Shown here in pieces: positions 33,941 to 42,859 of a DNA stretch of 64,000 nt. The stretch covers positions 496,001 to 560,000 of the forward strand of contig NZ_AUKG01000003.1 of the NCBI RefSeq assembly GCF_000424625.1, in the 5' to 3' direction. The notes beneath the pieces were generated by a model. It was not told where the DNA came from. It worked only from the letters and a program-made list of their open reading frames with translations, and did not search any database. Within the stretch, counting starts at the first letter, position 1; every line of letters begins with the position of its first letter. Both the position numbers and the translations under genes were made by a program. The DNA is from Conexibacter woesei Iso977N (GTDB lineage Bacteria; Actinomycetota; Thermoleophilia; Solirubrobacterales; Solirubrobacteraceae).

Positions 33941-35011
33941 ATGACCAAGAAGAGCATGAACATCTCCCCACGCAGGGTCCGCGCGACGGGCCTGGTCCTC
34001 CTCGGCGCTGCCGCGCTCGCGGTGCCCGCCGCGGCGCTGGCCACCGACATCACCAACCCCGCCCAGCACCCGGACCCGATCTCGGTGACGATCGACGGCC
34101 AGGTCTACAAGGACGGCGCGGACACGCTGCCCGGCTACGACGACTACGCCTGCACGCCGATCCCGAACGTCCAGTACGACTTCGACGACGACCAGATCCA
34201 GTACTACGACGGCGACGGCAACCTGATCAGGGCCGTCCACTGGACCGAGTGGCAGCGCATCAGCTCCTACGCGACCTGGCAGGCCCAGCACCAGGCGGCG
34301 ACGACCACGACGACGTCGACCAACGCGGCCACGACCACCACGACGACGACCACGACGGCGGGCGGCTCGGGCAGCTCCGGCGGTGGCGGCAGCAGCACGG
34401 CGAGCGCGGCCCCGGCGGCGTCCTCGGCGCCCGCCGCGTCGAGCACCCCGGCGGCGAGCACGCAGGCCGCGACGACGAGCGGCACGGCGACGACGACCAG
34501 GTCCTCGTCCTCGACCTCGTCCAGGTCGGCGGCCAGGAGCGGCGCCAGCACCAAGAGCACCAACTCGACCGCGGCCGCGACGACGACGTCCAAGGCCAAG
34601 CACTCGACCGCGGCGAGGGACGCCGCGACCGCGACGACCGCGGCCGACGGCACGACGTCGAGCGCCACCACGGCGCACGCCGCGGCGAGGCACGGCAGGG
34701 CCGCCACCACCACCGGCGCGGCGGCGCCCGCCGCCGACGGGACCCCCGCGGTCGACGGCACGCCCGTCGCCGGTGCGACGACCGCCGCGCCCAGCACGAC
34801 CGCCGCCGCGGCACCCGTCGCCGGCGCCGCGAACGGCGCGACCGCGGCCGGCGCCGCGCCCAGGTACAAGCTCGTCAGCGACAGGGGCGGCGCCACCTCG
34901 GCGCCCAACACCCGCGCCCTCGGCGTCGGGATCCTCGTCGCCCTCCTCGCAGTGGCCGGCGCCGCGTTCCTGTTCGGCCTCGGCCGGCGCGGCGTCCGAC
35001 GCTCCATCTGA
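33941..35011 (+). CDS. Secreted Thr/Ala/Ser-rich protein with C-terminal membrane anchor
   Basis: 356 residues, starting 2 bp after the symporter stop. Signal peptide with VLLGAAALAVPAAALA; then a short folded module (about 35-110, YDFDDDQIQYYDGDGNL) with the sole cysteine of the protein, C71 in YACTPIP. Residues about 115-310 are low-complexity Thr, Ala and Ser, a likely cell-wall-spanning stalk. A C-terminal hydrophobic helix (GVGILVALLAVAGAAFLFGLG) ending in basic residues anchors it; there is no clear LPXTG. It may display its N-terminal module beyond the wall. The family is not recognised. Confidence 0.75.
   Translation: MTKKSMNISPRRVRATGLVLLGAAALAVPAAALATDITNPAQHPDPISVTIDGQVYKDGADTLPGYDDYACTPIPNVQYDFDDDQIQYYDGDGNLIRAVHWTEWQRISSYATWQAQHQAATTTTTSTNAATTTTTTTTTAGGSGSSGGGGSSTASAAPAASSAPAASSTPAASTQAATTSGTATTTRSSSSTSSRSAARSGASTKSTNSTAAATTTSKAKHSTAARDAATATTAADGTTSSATTAHAAARHGRAATTTGAAAPAADGTPAVDGTPVAGATTAAPSTTAAAAPVAGAANGATAAGAAPRYKLVSDRGGATSAPNTRALGVGILVALLAVAGAAFLFGLGRRGVRRSI
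34297..34860 (+). repeat. Low-complexity Thr/Ala/Ser-coding tract
   Basis: Degenerate ACC/ACG, GCG/GCC and AGC/TCC codon runs encode a stalk with two poly-Thr blocks near its start. It is a protein-level composition bias, not a DNA tandem repeat of fixed unit. A similar Thr/Pro tract occurs at about 37315-37425 in the next gene. Confidence 0.6.
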
Positions 35012-35047
35012 TCCAGCAGCACCCCACCCCGACAAGAGAGCAACACC

Positions 35048-37732
35048 ATGCACATCACCTCCCGCTGGACGCGGGCGGGTGGAGCGCTGGCGGCCGCGGC
35101 CGCCACGCTCGCCCTTGCCTCCGTCCCGGCCGCGCAGGCGGCGCCCGAGCGCGTCGCCGACACGACCGGCTACACCACCACCACCTACCTCCAGCACGCC
35201 CTCGGCCTGCCGGCCGGCGACACCACGCCGGCGATCGAGCCCGTCACCTACGACCGCTTCCAGTGGCTGCTCCAGCAGCCCGGCAAGTTCGCGTTCCTGA
35301 TCGGCGATCCGGCGAGCACGACCGACACCACGTTCGCCCAGCGCGCCCAGGACGTCGAGGCCGAGGCCAAGAGCGAGGGCATCAGGAAGGTCTACTGGTT
35401 CAACCCCAACCTGTCGGGCAACGCGGTCGTCGGCACGATCACCGAGCCGACCCTCGACATCCGCGACGCGTCGTCGATCGGCCTCGCCTCGGCGTCGCAG
35501 ACCAAGTACGACAACGCCTGGAAGACGCTGATCGCCGACTACCTCGGCAACGGCCTCTCCGCCACGCACACGGGCGTCAACTCCGAGAGCGCGATCGTCA
35601 GGATCGACCCCTCTCCGAGCACCAAGAACGACAACGGCGGCACGAAGTTCGGCGGCAACGGCACCGACACCCCGCTGTTCGACTACACCAGCAGCACGCC
35701 GGCGAACATCCTGCACTCGTACTTCCTGGTCTACGACAAGGACCACACCGTCTCTGGCAGGACGGCGAAGATCCTCGGCTGGACCGACCTCTCGGCCGAC
35801 ACCCAGCAGGCGACGACCGAGGCCGTCGACGACGCGGTCGATGTCGTCGGCAGCGGCTCGGACTTCACCCAGCTCGACCAGTTCGCCTGGTGGAAGGACG
35901 AGGTCAACGCCAAGCACGCCGAGCAGGCCTCGGTCGTGCAGGGCAGGAACCACCCGGTCCTGACCGACGCCGACGCCGCCGACGGCTGGGACGTCGAGCA
36001 GATCACCTACCCCGAGCTGGTCGACCTGCTCAAGAGCGGCGCGAACGACAAGAACGCCGCGATCCTGTTCGGCGGCACCTGGTGCCCGAACACGCGCCCG
36101 GTCCTGCCGACCATCAACAAGGGCGCGCAGCGCAACGGCGTGCACGTGTTCAACTTCGACACGGTCCTCGACGGCGGCCTGGTCGGCGACGCGACGACGT
36201 CGTCGAAGAACCCGCTCCAGACGCGCAACACGCAGGACAACACGTCGACGAGGACCGCCAACTCGAACCCGACGTCGCTGTACGGCGACCTGGTCAACCA
36301 GTACCTCACCAACATCAACACCGAGTACGGCTCGATCGTCACCTACTACGCGGGTGGCAACACGGGCGGCACGCTCCTGAACGCCAAGAAGCTCCAGGTG
36401 CCGTTCCTGATCGGCTACGGCGGCAACGGCAGCACGGCCGCCAACCCCGGCGTCAAGCGCCAGTGGATCATCAGGAACAGCGACGGTTCGTACAAGGAGT
36501 ACATGACGAACTGGGGCGCGGTGAACCCGCAGCCGAACGAGCTGAACATCGACACGACCAGGCTCCCGGCCGGCGCCCCGATCTGGACCACGATCAATGC
36601 GCAGCTGGCGGCGTACACCCCGCAGACCGACCCGACGACGCTGTACGCGAACACGGCCGTCTACTCGGACTCCGACAGGTACCTGGTGGCGGGTGAGACC
36701 GCGACCGTGTCCTACAACTCCGCGAGTCAGAACCCCTGGACGATCTCACTGACCGGCCCGGTGGACATCAGCCCGACCGCGCTGTCGACGGCGCTGACCG
36801 CGCTGGGCAGCTCTGCGCCGGCGAACCTCGCCGACGCGAAGACCGCGTTGATCGCGGCGCTCTCGGGCTCCGACGCGCCGTTGACGGCCAACCTCAAGAC
36901 GGTCGTCGGCGCCTGGCAGCTCGCAACGAACGCCAAGAACGCCGTCAACGGCGCGTGGGGCAACGCGACCACGCCCGGCTCGGTCGCCGGCGGCCTCGCC
37001 GCGGTGCGCGCCGCCGACGTGTTCTTCGACGGCCTCCCGGGCGCGGTCGCGTCGCGGCGGACGGTCACGGCCGACGCGTCGAGCATCACGGTCAGGATCG
37101 ACACCGACTACGACCGCAACCCGACGGGCAACGTCGCGCTGACCCTGAAGAAGGGCGGCACGACGGTGACGACGGCCAGCGCCGCGGTCTCCGGTGGCAG
37201 CGCGACGTTCACGCTGCCGTCGTCGCTCGACGCGGGGTCGTACGACTACACGCTGACCTACGCGACCGACGAGCAGATCTTCGGCTTCACGGAGACCGGC
37301 TCGCTGACGGTGCCGGCGAGGACGACGACGACCACCACCACCACGACGACGCCGACCACGACGACCACGACCACGCCGTCGAGGACGCCGACCAGGCCGA
37401 CGACGACGCCCACCGCGCCGAGGGCCAGGAAGGCCAGCGCCGGCGCGGTCAGGGTCGTGCTCGTCTCGCGCCCGACGTCGAAGAAGGGTGGCAGGTACAC
37501 CGTGTCGATCGCGGCGGCCAGGGGCAAGGCGGCCGTCAGCGGCAAGGTGACGATCAAGCTCAAGAAGGGCTCGGTCACCAAGACGATCACGGCCAAGCTG
37601 GTCAAGGGCAAGGCGACGTTCACGCTGCCGAAGCTCGCCAAGGGCACGTGGAAGGTCACGATCGCGTGGCCGGGCAACACCACCTACAGGTCGCTGTCGA
37701 AGACCGCGACGTCGATCAAGGTCATCAAGTAG
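35048..37732 (+). CDS. Secreted protein with tandem thioredoxin-like modules and a single cysteine
   Basis: 894 residues. Signal peptide to about residue 32 (LALASVPAAQAA). A first thioredoxin-like module (about 65-130) has GKFAFLIGDPAS where an active site would be. A second (about 320-380) has AAILFGGTWCPNTRPVLP; C346 is the only cysteine in the whole protein, so this is a one-Cys WCPN site. A helical and beta region follows, then a Thr/Pro-rich linker (about 757-795) and a Lys-rich Ig-like domain ending KVTIAWPGNTTYRSLSKTA. It is between a symporter/stalk pair and a PLP enzyme. A monothiol role such as thiol transfer or disulfide capture is inferred. Confidence 0.75.
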   Translation: MHITSRWTRAGGALAAAAATLALASVPAAQAAPERVADTTGYTTTTYLQHALGLPAGDTTPAIEPVTYDRFQWLLQQPGKFAFLIGDPASTTDTTFAQRAQDVEAEAKSEGIRKVYWFNPNLSGNAVVGTITEPTLDIRDASSIGLASASQTKYDNAWKTLIADYLGNGLSATHTGVNSESAIVRIDPSPSTKNDNGGTKFGGNGTDTPLFDYTSSTPANILHSYFLVYDKDHTVSGRTAKILGWTDLSADTQQATTEAVDDAVDVVGSGSDFTQLDQFAWWKDEVNAKHAEQASVVQGRNHPVLTDADAADGWDVEQITYPELVDLLKSGANDKNAAILFGGTWCPNTRPVLPTINKGAQRNGVHVFNFDTVLDGGLVGDATTSSKNPLQTRNTQDNTSTRTANSNPTSLYGDLVNQYLTNINTEYGSIVTYYAGGNTGGTLLNAKKLQVPFLIGYGGNGSTAANPGVKRQWIIRNSDGSYKEYMTNWGAVNPQPNELNIDTTRLPAGAPIWTTINAQLAAYTPQTDPTTLYANTAVYSDSDRYLVAGETATVSYNSASQNPWTISLTGPVDISPTALSTALTALGSSAPANLADAKTALIAALSGSDAPLTANLKTVVGAWQLATNAKNAVNGAWGNATTPGSVAGGLAAVRAADVFFDGLPGAVASRRTVTADASSITVRIDTDYDRNPTGNVALTLKKGGTTVTTASAAVSGGSATFTLPSSLDAGSYDYTLTYATDEQIFGFTETGSLTVPARTTTTTTTTTTPTTTTTTTPSRTPTRPTTTPTAPRARKASAGAVRVVLVSRPTSKKGGRYTVSIAAARGKAAVSGKVTIKLKKGSVTKTITAKLVKGKATFTLPKLAKGTWKVTIAWPGNTTYRSLSKTATSIKVIK

Positions 37733-37744
37733 GTCGATCAGCAA

Positions 37745-39103
37745 GTGACGCAGGTGCAGACCACCGCCGCCGGCAGGCTCCTCGAGCTTGTCGGCGGCGA
37801 CCTGCGGGTCCCGCTCGTGGATGGCACGACGGCCCGCTACGTCAACCTCGACAACGCGGCGAGCGCCCCGGCGCTCGCGCCGGTCGCCGCGGTCGTCGAC
37901 GAGCTCTTGGAGTACTACGGCAGCGTGCACCGCGGCGCGGGGTTCGCCTCGATCGTCAGCACCGAGGCCTACACCGCGGCGCGCGAGGTCGTCCGCGGCT
38001 TCGTCGGCGCGCGCGACGACGACCTGGTGTTGTTCACGCGCAACACGACCGACGCCTTCAACCTGCTCGCCGCGGCGCTGCCGCCGGGCACGACGGTCGT
38101 GACGTTCGCGGGCGAGCACCACGCGAACCTGCTGCCGTGGCGCAGACACGCGCAGACCGTCCACCTGCCGATCCCGTCCGGACCGGCGGAGGCGCTGGCC
38201 GCGCTCGACGGCGAGCTGCACCGGCTCGGCGGGCGCGGGCCGGTGCTCGTGTCGGTGACGGGCGCGTCGAACGTGACCGGCGAGGTCTGGCCGATCGAGG
38301 AGATCGTGGCGATCGCGCAGCGCCACGGCGCGCGCGTCGCGCTGGACGCCGCGCAGCTGGCGGCGCACCGTGTTCTTGATGTTGAAGCCTGGGGCGTCGA
38401 CTACGTCGCGTTCTCGGGCCACAAGGTGTACGCCCCGTACGGGGCGGGCGTGCTCGCGGGGCGGGCGGACTGGCTCGACGCCGGCCGCCCGCACGTCGCG
38501 GGCGGCGGTGCCGTCCGGCGCGTCGGCGTCGATGATGTGGAATGGGCGACCGGTCCCGCGCGCCACGAGGGCGGCACGCCCGCGGCGCTCGGCGCCGTGG
38601 CGATCGCCGCCGCCGTGCGGACGCTGGACGCCGCCGGCTGGGACGCGATCGTCGAGCACGAGGAGGAGCTCTTGCAGCGGTTGCTCGACGGCCTCGACGC
38701 GCTGCCCGGCCTCCGGACCTACACGCTCTGGGACCGGGCGCCGGACCGCGTCGGCGTCGTGACCTTCGGGGTCGACGGCCTCGACTCCGCGCTGCTCGCC
38801 GCCGCCCTCGGCGCCGAGCACGCGATCGGCGTCCGCGACGGATCGTTCTGCGCCCACCCGCTGATGGAGCACTTCGGCGGCGGCCCGGCGCTCCGTGCCT
38901 CGATCGGCGTCGGCACGAGCGCCGACGACATCGACCGCCTGCTCAACGCGCTGAGCGACATCATCAACAACGGACCCCGCTGGACCTACGTCGAGGCCGA
39001 CGGCTACGTGCTGCCCTCGCCGGACCCGCGCCCGCGCCCGTCGCTGGGCGGCCTCCTCGGCGCGACTCCGGTGGTCGTCGCCGGCGCGCCCTGCCGCACC
39101 TGA
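37745..39103 (+). CDS. Class V PLP aminotransferase / cysteine-desulfurase-like paralogue
   Basis: A 452-residue paralogue of the SAM-IV-controlled enzyme at 2054. PLP lysine K227 in SGHKVYAPYGAG; C369 in GSFCAHPLMEH at the desulfurase cysteine position; EHHANLLPWRR and VSVTGASNVTGEV are shared blocks. The GTG start at 37745 is 12 bp after the thioredoxin-like gene, so it probably closes the same operon. Given its neighbours it may release sulfur from imported cyst(e)ine. Fe-S assembly is less likely, since no suf or isc genes are present. Substrate unproven. Confidence 0.83.
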   Translation: MTQVQTTAAGRLLELVGGDLRVPLVDGTTARYVNLDNAASAPALAPVAAVVDELLEYYGSVHRGAGFASIVSTEAYTAAREVVRGFVGARDDDLVLFTRNTTDAFNLLAAALPPGTTVVTFAGEHHANLLPWRRHAQTVHLPIPSGPAEALAALDGELHRLGGRGPVLVSVTGASNVTGEVWPIEEIVAIAQRHGARVALDAAQLAAHRVLDVEAWGVDYVAFSGHKVYAPYGAGVLAGRADWLDAGRPHVAGGGAVRRVGVDDVEWATGPARHEGGTPAALGAVAIAAAVRTLDAAGWDAIVEHEEELLQRLLDGLDALPGLRTYTLWDRAPDRVGVVTFGVDGLDSALLAAALGAEHAIGVRDGSFCAHPLMEHFGGGPALRASIGVGTSADDIDRLLNALSDIINNGPRWTYVEADGYVLPSPDPRPRPSLGGLLGATPVVVAGAPCRT

Positions 39104-39116
39104 GCGCGCCGGTCGG

Positions 39117-39899
39117 CTACTTCCTGCCCAGCTCGGCCATCGTCTTGCGCAGGGCCTCCATGAGGTCCGGCGCGGGCGATGGCTCGTCGTCCTGGGCGGG
39201 CGCGTCGATCGTCCCGTCCCTCTCCTTGGCCCTGACGATCCTCTGCAGCCGCCTGCGGTGCTCGTCCCTGTAGGCCTTGGGGTCGAAGTCCACCGACAAC
39301 GCCTCGACGAGCCTGACCGCCTGGGACAGCGCCTTGGCCGCCGGCCTCCTGCCGCCGTTGTCGATGTCCTTGGTCGGCCGGATCTCGTCCGGGAACAACA
39401 TGGTGGTCAACGCGAGCAGGTTGTCGCGGACACGGACGGTGACGAGGTACTCCTTCGTGCGCAGCACGAAGCGCCCGAGCGCCACGCGGTCGGTGCTGCC
39501 CATCGCCTCGATCAGAAGGCGGTAGGCGCGCTTGGTCCCGGCCGACTCGCCGGTCGGCAGCAGCCAGTAGGGGTGGTCGAAGAGGATCGGGTCGACGTCG
39601 GCGGCGTCGACGAAGGACTGGATCTCGATCGTGCGCGTGCGCTGGGGCGCGATCGCGGCCAGCTCGTCGTCGGTCAGGACGACCTGCCTGCCGGACCTCA
39701 ACTCATAGGCCTTGCCGATGTCCTCGTAGGCGACCTCCTCGTCCTCCCTGCTGCAGAAGCGCCGGATCTCGACCCGCGCGCCGTCCTTCTCGTGCAGCTG
39801 GTGGAAGTGCACGTCGAGGTCGCGCCCCGCGCTGTAGAGCGCGACCGGGACGTTGACGAGCCCGAAGCTCAGCGAGCCCGACCAGAGCGAGCGGGCCAT
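39117..39899 (-). CDS. ku: Ku-family DNA end-binding protein (second of a tandem pair)
   Basis: A 260-residue bacterial Ku core. It starts ARSLWSGSLSFGLVNVPVALYSA and contains RRFCSREDEEVAYEDIGKAYEL, quoted in parts. Ku rings thread onto double-strand ends and recruit LigD for non-homologous end joining. It has a short acidic C-terminal tail. Its ATG overlaps the stop of the other ku gene by one base. The two copies are clearly divergent in sequence and may form a heterodimer, as proposed for other bacteria with two ku genes. Confidence 0.92.
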   Translation of the reverse strand: MARSLWSGSLSFGLVNVPVALYSAGRDLDVHFHQLHEKDGARVEIRRFCSREDEEVAYEDIGKAYELRSGRQVVLTDDELAAIAPQRTRTIEIQSFVDAADVDPILFDHPYWLLPTGESAGTKRAYRLLIEAMGSTDRVALGRFVLRTKEYLVTVRVRDNLLALTTMLFPDEIRPTKDIDNGGRRPAAKALSQAVRLVEALSVDFDPKAYRDEHRRRLQRIVRAKERDGTIDAPAQDDEPSPAPDLMEALRKTMAELGRK

Positions 39900-40714
39900 C
39901 AGGCGGCCGCCTTCTTCTTGGTGGCCTTGGCCCTGGTCCTGCCCCTGCGCCTCGGCAGGCTCGCCTCCAAGGCGGCGGCGAGGTCGTCGCGCTCCTCCTC
40001 GGGCTCCGCCTCCGGGATGTCGATGTCCCTGCCCCTGGCCTTGTCCCTGATCGCGGCGAGCACGGTCTCGCGGTACTCGTCGTGCAGCCTGCCGGGGCGG
40101 AAGTCCTCGGTCAGCGCCGCGACGAGCTGCTCGGCCATCCTGACCTCCCTGGCCTCCGGCCTGCCCGCGAGGCGCGGCGCGTCGAGGTCCCTGCGCGTGA
40201 CCAGCTCGTCGGCGAAGCGCATCGTGTGCAAGGCCAGGACCTTCTCATAGGCCTTGATCGCGACCAGGTACTCGCGGTGGTGGAACGTGAAGCGTCCGAT
40301 CGCGGCGCGGCCGGTCTGCTCGAGCGCGTCGTGCAGCAACCGATAGGCGTCGCCGCCCTCGTCGCGCGCGCCCAAGAAGTAGGCCTTGTCGAAGTACACC
40401 GGGTCGATCGCGGCGGCGTCGACGAAGTGCTCGACGTCGATGATCCGCGAGCGCGAGCCGCCGGCCGCGTCGATCTCCTCCTGGTCGACGACGACGTACC
40501 TGCCCTCGCGCACCTCGAAGCCCTTGACGACCTCGTCCTTGGCGACCTCCCTGTCCTCCTTGGTGCAGAACGGCCGGTGCTCGATCCGCGCGCCGTCCTT
40601 CAGGTGCACCTCGTGGAAGTGCACCGTCCTGGGCGCGACCGCCGAGTAGAGCTTGATCGGGACGGCGACCGCGCCGAACGCGATCGTGCCGTTCCACAGC
40701 GAGCGGGGTGCCAT
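39899..40714 (-). CDS. ku: Ku-family DNA end-binding protein (first of a tandem pair)
   Basis: A 271-residue Ku core: APRSLWNGTIAFGAVAVPIKLYSA at the N-terminus (quoted in part), then RPFCTKEDREVAKDEVVKGFEV. The C-terminus is a basic Lys/Arg/Ala tail (RRRGRTRAKATKKKAAA), as in mycobacterial and streptomycete Ku, where it aids DNA binding. It is first in a two-gene operon. No LigD ligase/polymerase gene is in the window. Confidence 0.92.
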   Translation of the reverse strand: MAPRSLWNGTIAFGAVAVPIKLYSAVAPRTVHFHEVHLKDGARIEHRPFCTKEDREVAKDEVVKGFEVREGRYVVVDQEEIDAAGGSRSRIIDVEHFVDAAAIDPVYFDKAYFLGARDEGGDAYRLLHDALEQTGRAAIGRFTFHHREYLVAIKAYEKVLALHTMRFADELVTRRDLDAPRLAGRPEAREVRMAEQLVAALTEDFRPGRLHDEYRETVLAAIRDKARGRDIDIPEAEPEEERDDLAAALEASLPRRRGRTRAKATKKKAAA

Positions 40715-40735
40715 GCCCCGGGCCTACCCGGCGCG

Positions 40736-41677
40736 CTACGGGATCAGCGCGAGCTTGCCGCCCGGGTGGCCGCCGCGCAGGAGCTCCAGCGCCGCGGGCG
40801 CCTCGTCGAGCGGGAACGTGCGGGCGATCGGGACGACGAGGTCGCCCGCGGCGGCGAGCGCGATCAGCTCGGGGCGGATCGTGTCGCGGAAGGCGGCGGA
40901 GGTCGGGTTCGACCCGCCGAGCTGGTGGAAGCCGGCCTCCCGCGCGCGGGCCATGTTCGCGACGGTCAGGATCCGGCCGCGGTCGGCGACGAGGCTCAGC
41001 GACACGTCGGACGCCTCGTCGGTCCCGGCCGTGTCGAGCGCGACGTCGATCCCGCCGGGCGCCAGCTCGCGCACGCGCGCCTCGAGGCCGTCGCCGTAGG
41101 CGACCGGCTCGCCGCCGAAGCGCGTCACGACGTCGCGGCGCGCGTCGCTCGTCGTCCCGATCACGCGCGCGCCGCGGCGGCGTGCGAGCTGCAGCACCGC
41201 GACGCCGACCGCGCCCGACGCGCCGTGGAGCAGCACCGTGTCGGTGTCGGTGACCTTGGTCACCTCGAGCATCTCGGCGGCGGTCGCGCCCGCGAGCAGG
41301 AGGTTCGCGGCCTCCGGGAACGGCAGCGTCGCGGGCTTGAGGAACACGTCCTTGGCCGGGACCGTGAGCGTGCTCGCGTAGCCGCCGGTGACGCGGAACG
41401 CGAGCACCTCGTCGCCCACGTTCGCGGGGCCGGAGCCGATGCCGGTGTCCGGCCCGATCGCGGTCAGCGTGCCCGCGACCTCGAAGCCGGGCGCGTAGGG
41501 CAGGACCGCCGGGTCGCCGGCCGCGAAGCGCTTGAAGTCCGCGGGGTTCATGCCGGCGGCGGCGACCGCGATCGTCACCTCGCCCGGCCCGGGCTCCGGG
41601 ACGTCGGCCTCGACGAGCGTGAGGGCGTCCTGCGGTGTGCCGAAGCGCTCGGCGATCCAGCGGCGGGCGGTGGGCAT
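40736..41677 (-). CDS. NADP-dependent quinone oxidoreductase (MDR superfamily)
   Basis: A 313-residue zinc-independent medium-chain reductase. AAAGMNPADFKRFAAGDP is the GroES-like substrate region, VLLHGASGAVGVAVLQLARRRGARVIGTTS in parts the Rossmann motif at about 150-180. It probably reduces quinones or enals with NADPH. It lies between Ku and selD, transcribed away from selD across a 44-bp gap with no clear operator. Confidence 0.83.
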   Translation of the reverse strand: MPTARRWIAERFGTPQDALTLVEADVPEPGPGEVTIAVAAAGMNPADFKRFAAGDPAVLPYAPGFEVAGTLTAIGPDTGIGSGPANVGDEVLAFRVTGGYASTLTVPAKDVFLKPATLPFPEAANLLLAGATAAEMLEVTKVTDTDTVLLHGASGAVGVAVLQLARRRGARVIGTTSDARRDVVTRFGGEPVAYGDGLEARVRELAPGGIDVALDTAGTDEASDVSLSLVADRGRILTVANMARAREAGFHQLGGSNPTSAAFRDTIRPELIALAAAGDLVVPIARTFPLDEAPAALELLRGGHPGGKLALIP

Positions 41678-41721
41678 GCACCCGAGTCTCGCAAAACCGG
41701 CGCGGGAGTATGGTGGGGCGC

Positions 41722-42756
41722 ATGGCCGCCGTCACCAGCCCGGTCCCGCTGACGTCGCTGTCCTCGGGCGCCGGCTGCGGCTGCAAGCTCGCCGCCGCCG
41801 ACCTGCTCCCGATCGTCAGGGACCTCCCGGCCGCGACCGACCCGCGCCTGCTCGTCGGCTCGTCGACCGGCGACGACGCCGCGGTGTTCCGGATCAGCGA
41901 CGACGTCGCGCTGGTCCAGACGATCGACTTCTTCACCCCGTTGGTGGACGATCCTTACGACTTCGGCCGTGTCGCCGCCGCCAACGCGCTGAGCGACGTG
42001 TACGCCATGGGCGGCGTCCCGGTGACCGCGATGAACGTCGTCGCGTTCCCGCTGGAGCGCCTCGGCGGCGACGTGCTCGGCGCGATCCTGCGCGGGGGCG
42101 CCGACGTGGTGGCGCAAGCGGGCGCGTCGGTCGTCGGCGGGCACTCGATCAAGGACGACGAGCCGAAGTACGGGTTGGCGGTGACCGGGACGGTGCACCC
42201 GGACCGGATCGTGGCGAACGCGGGCGGGCAGGTCGGCGATGTCCTGGTGTTGACCAAGCCGCTCGGCGTCGGCGCGATCGTCACCGCCGCCAAGCGCGGC
42301 GCCGCGGGGCCGGACCTCGTCGCGCGCGCGGTCGAGGTCATGGTGGAGCTCAACGCCGACGCGTCGCGCGTCGCGCTGGCCGCGGGCGTGCACGCGATGA
42401 CCGACGTGACGGGCTTCGGGTTGTTGGGGCACTTGCACAACGTCGCGCGCGAGAGCGGGCTGGCGGCGGAGGTCGACGCGGCCGCGGTCCCGGCGATCGA
42501 CGGGGTCGAGGCGCTGCTGTGCGCCGAGGGCGCCGTCTCCGGCGGCAGCGCCCGCAACGCCGAGTGGGCGGCGGGCTTCGCGACGATCGGCGACCGCGTC
42601 GAGCCCTGGCGCGCGCGGCTGCTGACCGACGCCACGACGTCCGGCGGGTTGTTGATGGCCTTGCCCGCTCAGACCGACGTCGCCGCCGCGATCCCCGGCG
42701 GCACGGTGGTCGGCCGCCTCACCGACGGCCCGCCTGGCACGATCTCGGTCGCATGA
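41722..42756 (+). CDS. selD: Selenophosphate synthase SelD (Cys form)
   Basis: 344 residues. The Gly-rich N-terminus SSGAGCGCK holds C19 and K22, equivalent to catalytic C17 and K20 of E. coli SelD; several organisms have selenocysteine at that cysteine, this one does not. VGSSTGDDAAV, QTIDFFTPLVDDPYDFGRVAAANALSDVYAMGG in parts, and TDVTGFGLLGHL are conserved. It makes selenophosphate from selenide and ATP for SelA. The ATG at 41722 is preferred to an ATG 12 bp upstream because GGTGGGG precedes it closely. It is first in selD, tRNA-Sec, selB, selA. Confidence 0.95.
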   Translation: MAAVTSPVPLTSLSSGAGCGCKLAAADLLPIVRDLPAATDPRLLVGSSTGDDAAVFRISDDVALVQTIDFFTPLVDDPYDFGRVAAANALSDVYAMGGVPVTAMNVVAFPLERLGGDVLGAILRGGADVVAQAGASVVGGHSIKDDEPKYGLAVTGTVHPDRIVANAGGQVGDVLVLTKPLGVGAIVTAAKRGAAGPDLVARAVEVMVELNADASRVALAAGVHAMTDVTGFGLLGHLHNVARESGLAAEVDAAAVPAIDGVEALLCAEGAVSGGSARNAEWAAGFATIGDRVEPWRARLLTDATTSGGLLMALPAQTDVAAAIPGGTVVGRLTDGPPGTISVA

Positions 42757-42766
42757 CGCAGCACCT

Positions 42767-42858
42767 GGAGCGGCCCGGGGCCGGTGCCCCGATCGGCCTT
42801 CAAAGCCGCTGGCGGCGCCTCGACCGCGCCGGGAAGGTTCGACTCCTTCGCCGCTCCG
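42767..42858 (+). tRNA. selC: tRNA-Sec (anticodon UCA)
   Basis: Acceptor stem GGAGCGGC/GCCGCTCC is 8 bp and perfect; the T stem GAAGG/CCTTC (5 bp, loop TTCGACT) follows it directly, giving the bacterial 8+5 arrangement. The D arm CGGGGC-CGGT-GCCCCG is long (6 bp). The anticodon arm CGGC-CTTCAAA-GCCG carries TCA at 42800-42802. A long variable arm (about 42810-42831) follows. The discriminator is G; CCA is not encoded. It starts 10 bp after selD and ends one base before the selB ATG. Confidence 0.96.
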
Positions 42859-42859
42859 T

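Noticed and set aside
34297-34860. Repeat array or CRISPR-like structure
   Set aside because: No constant repeat or spacer; it is a degenerate Thr/Ala/Ser coding tract.
41737-41787. Selenocysteine in SelD
   Set aside because: The equivalent codon is TGC (cysteine), not TGA.
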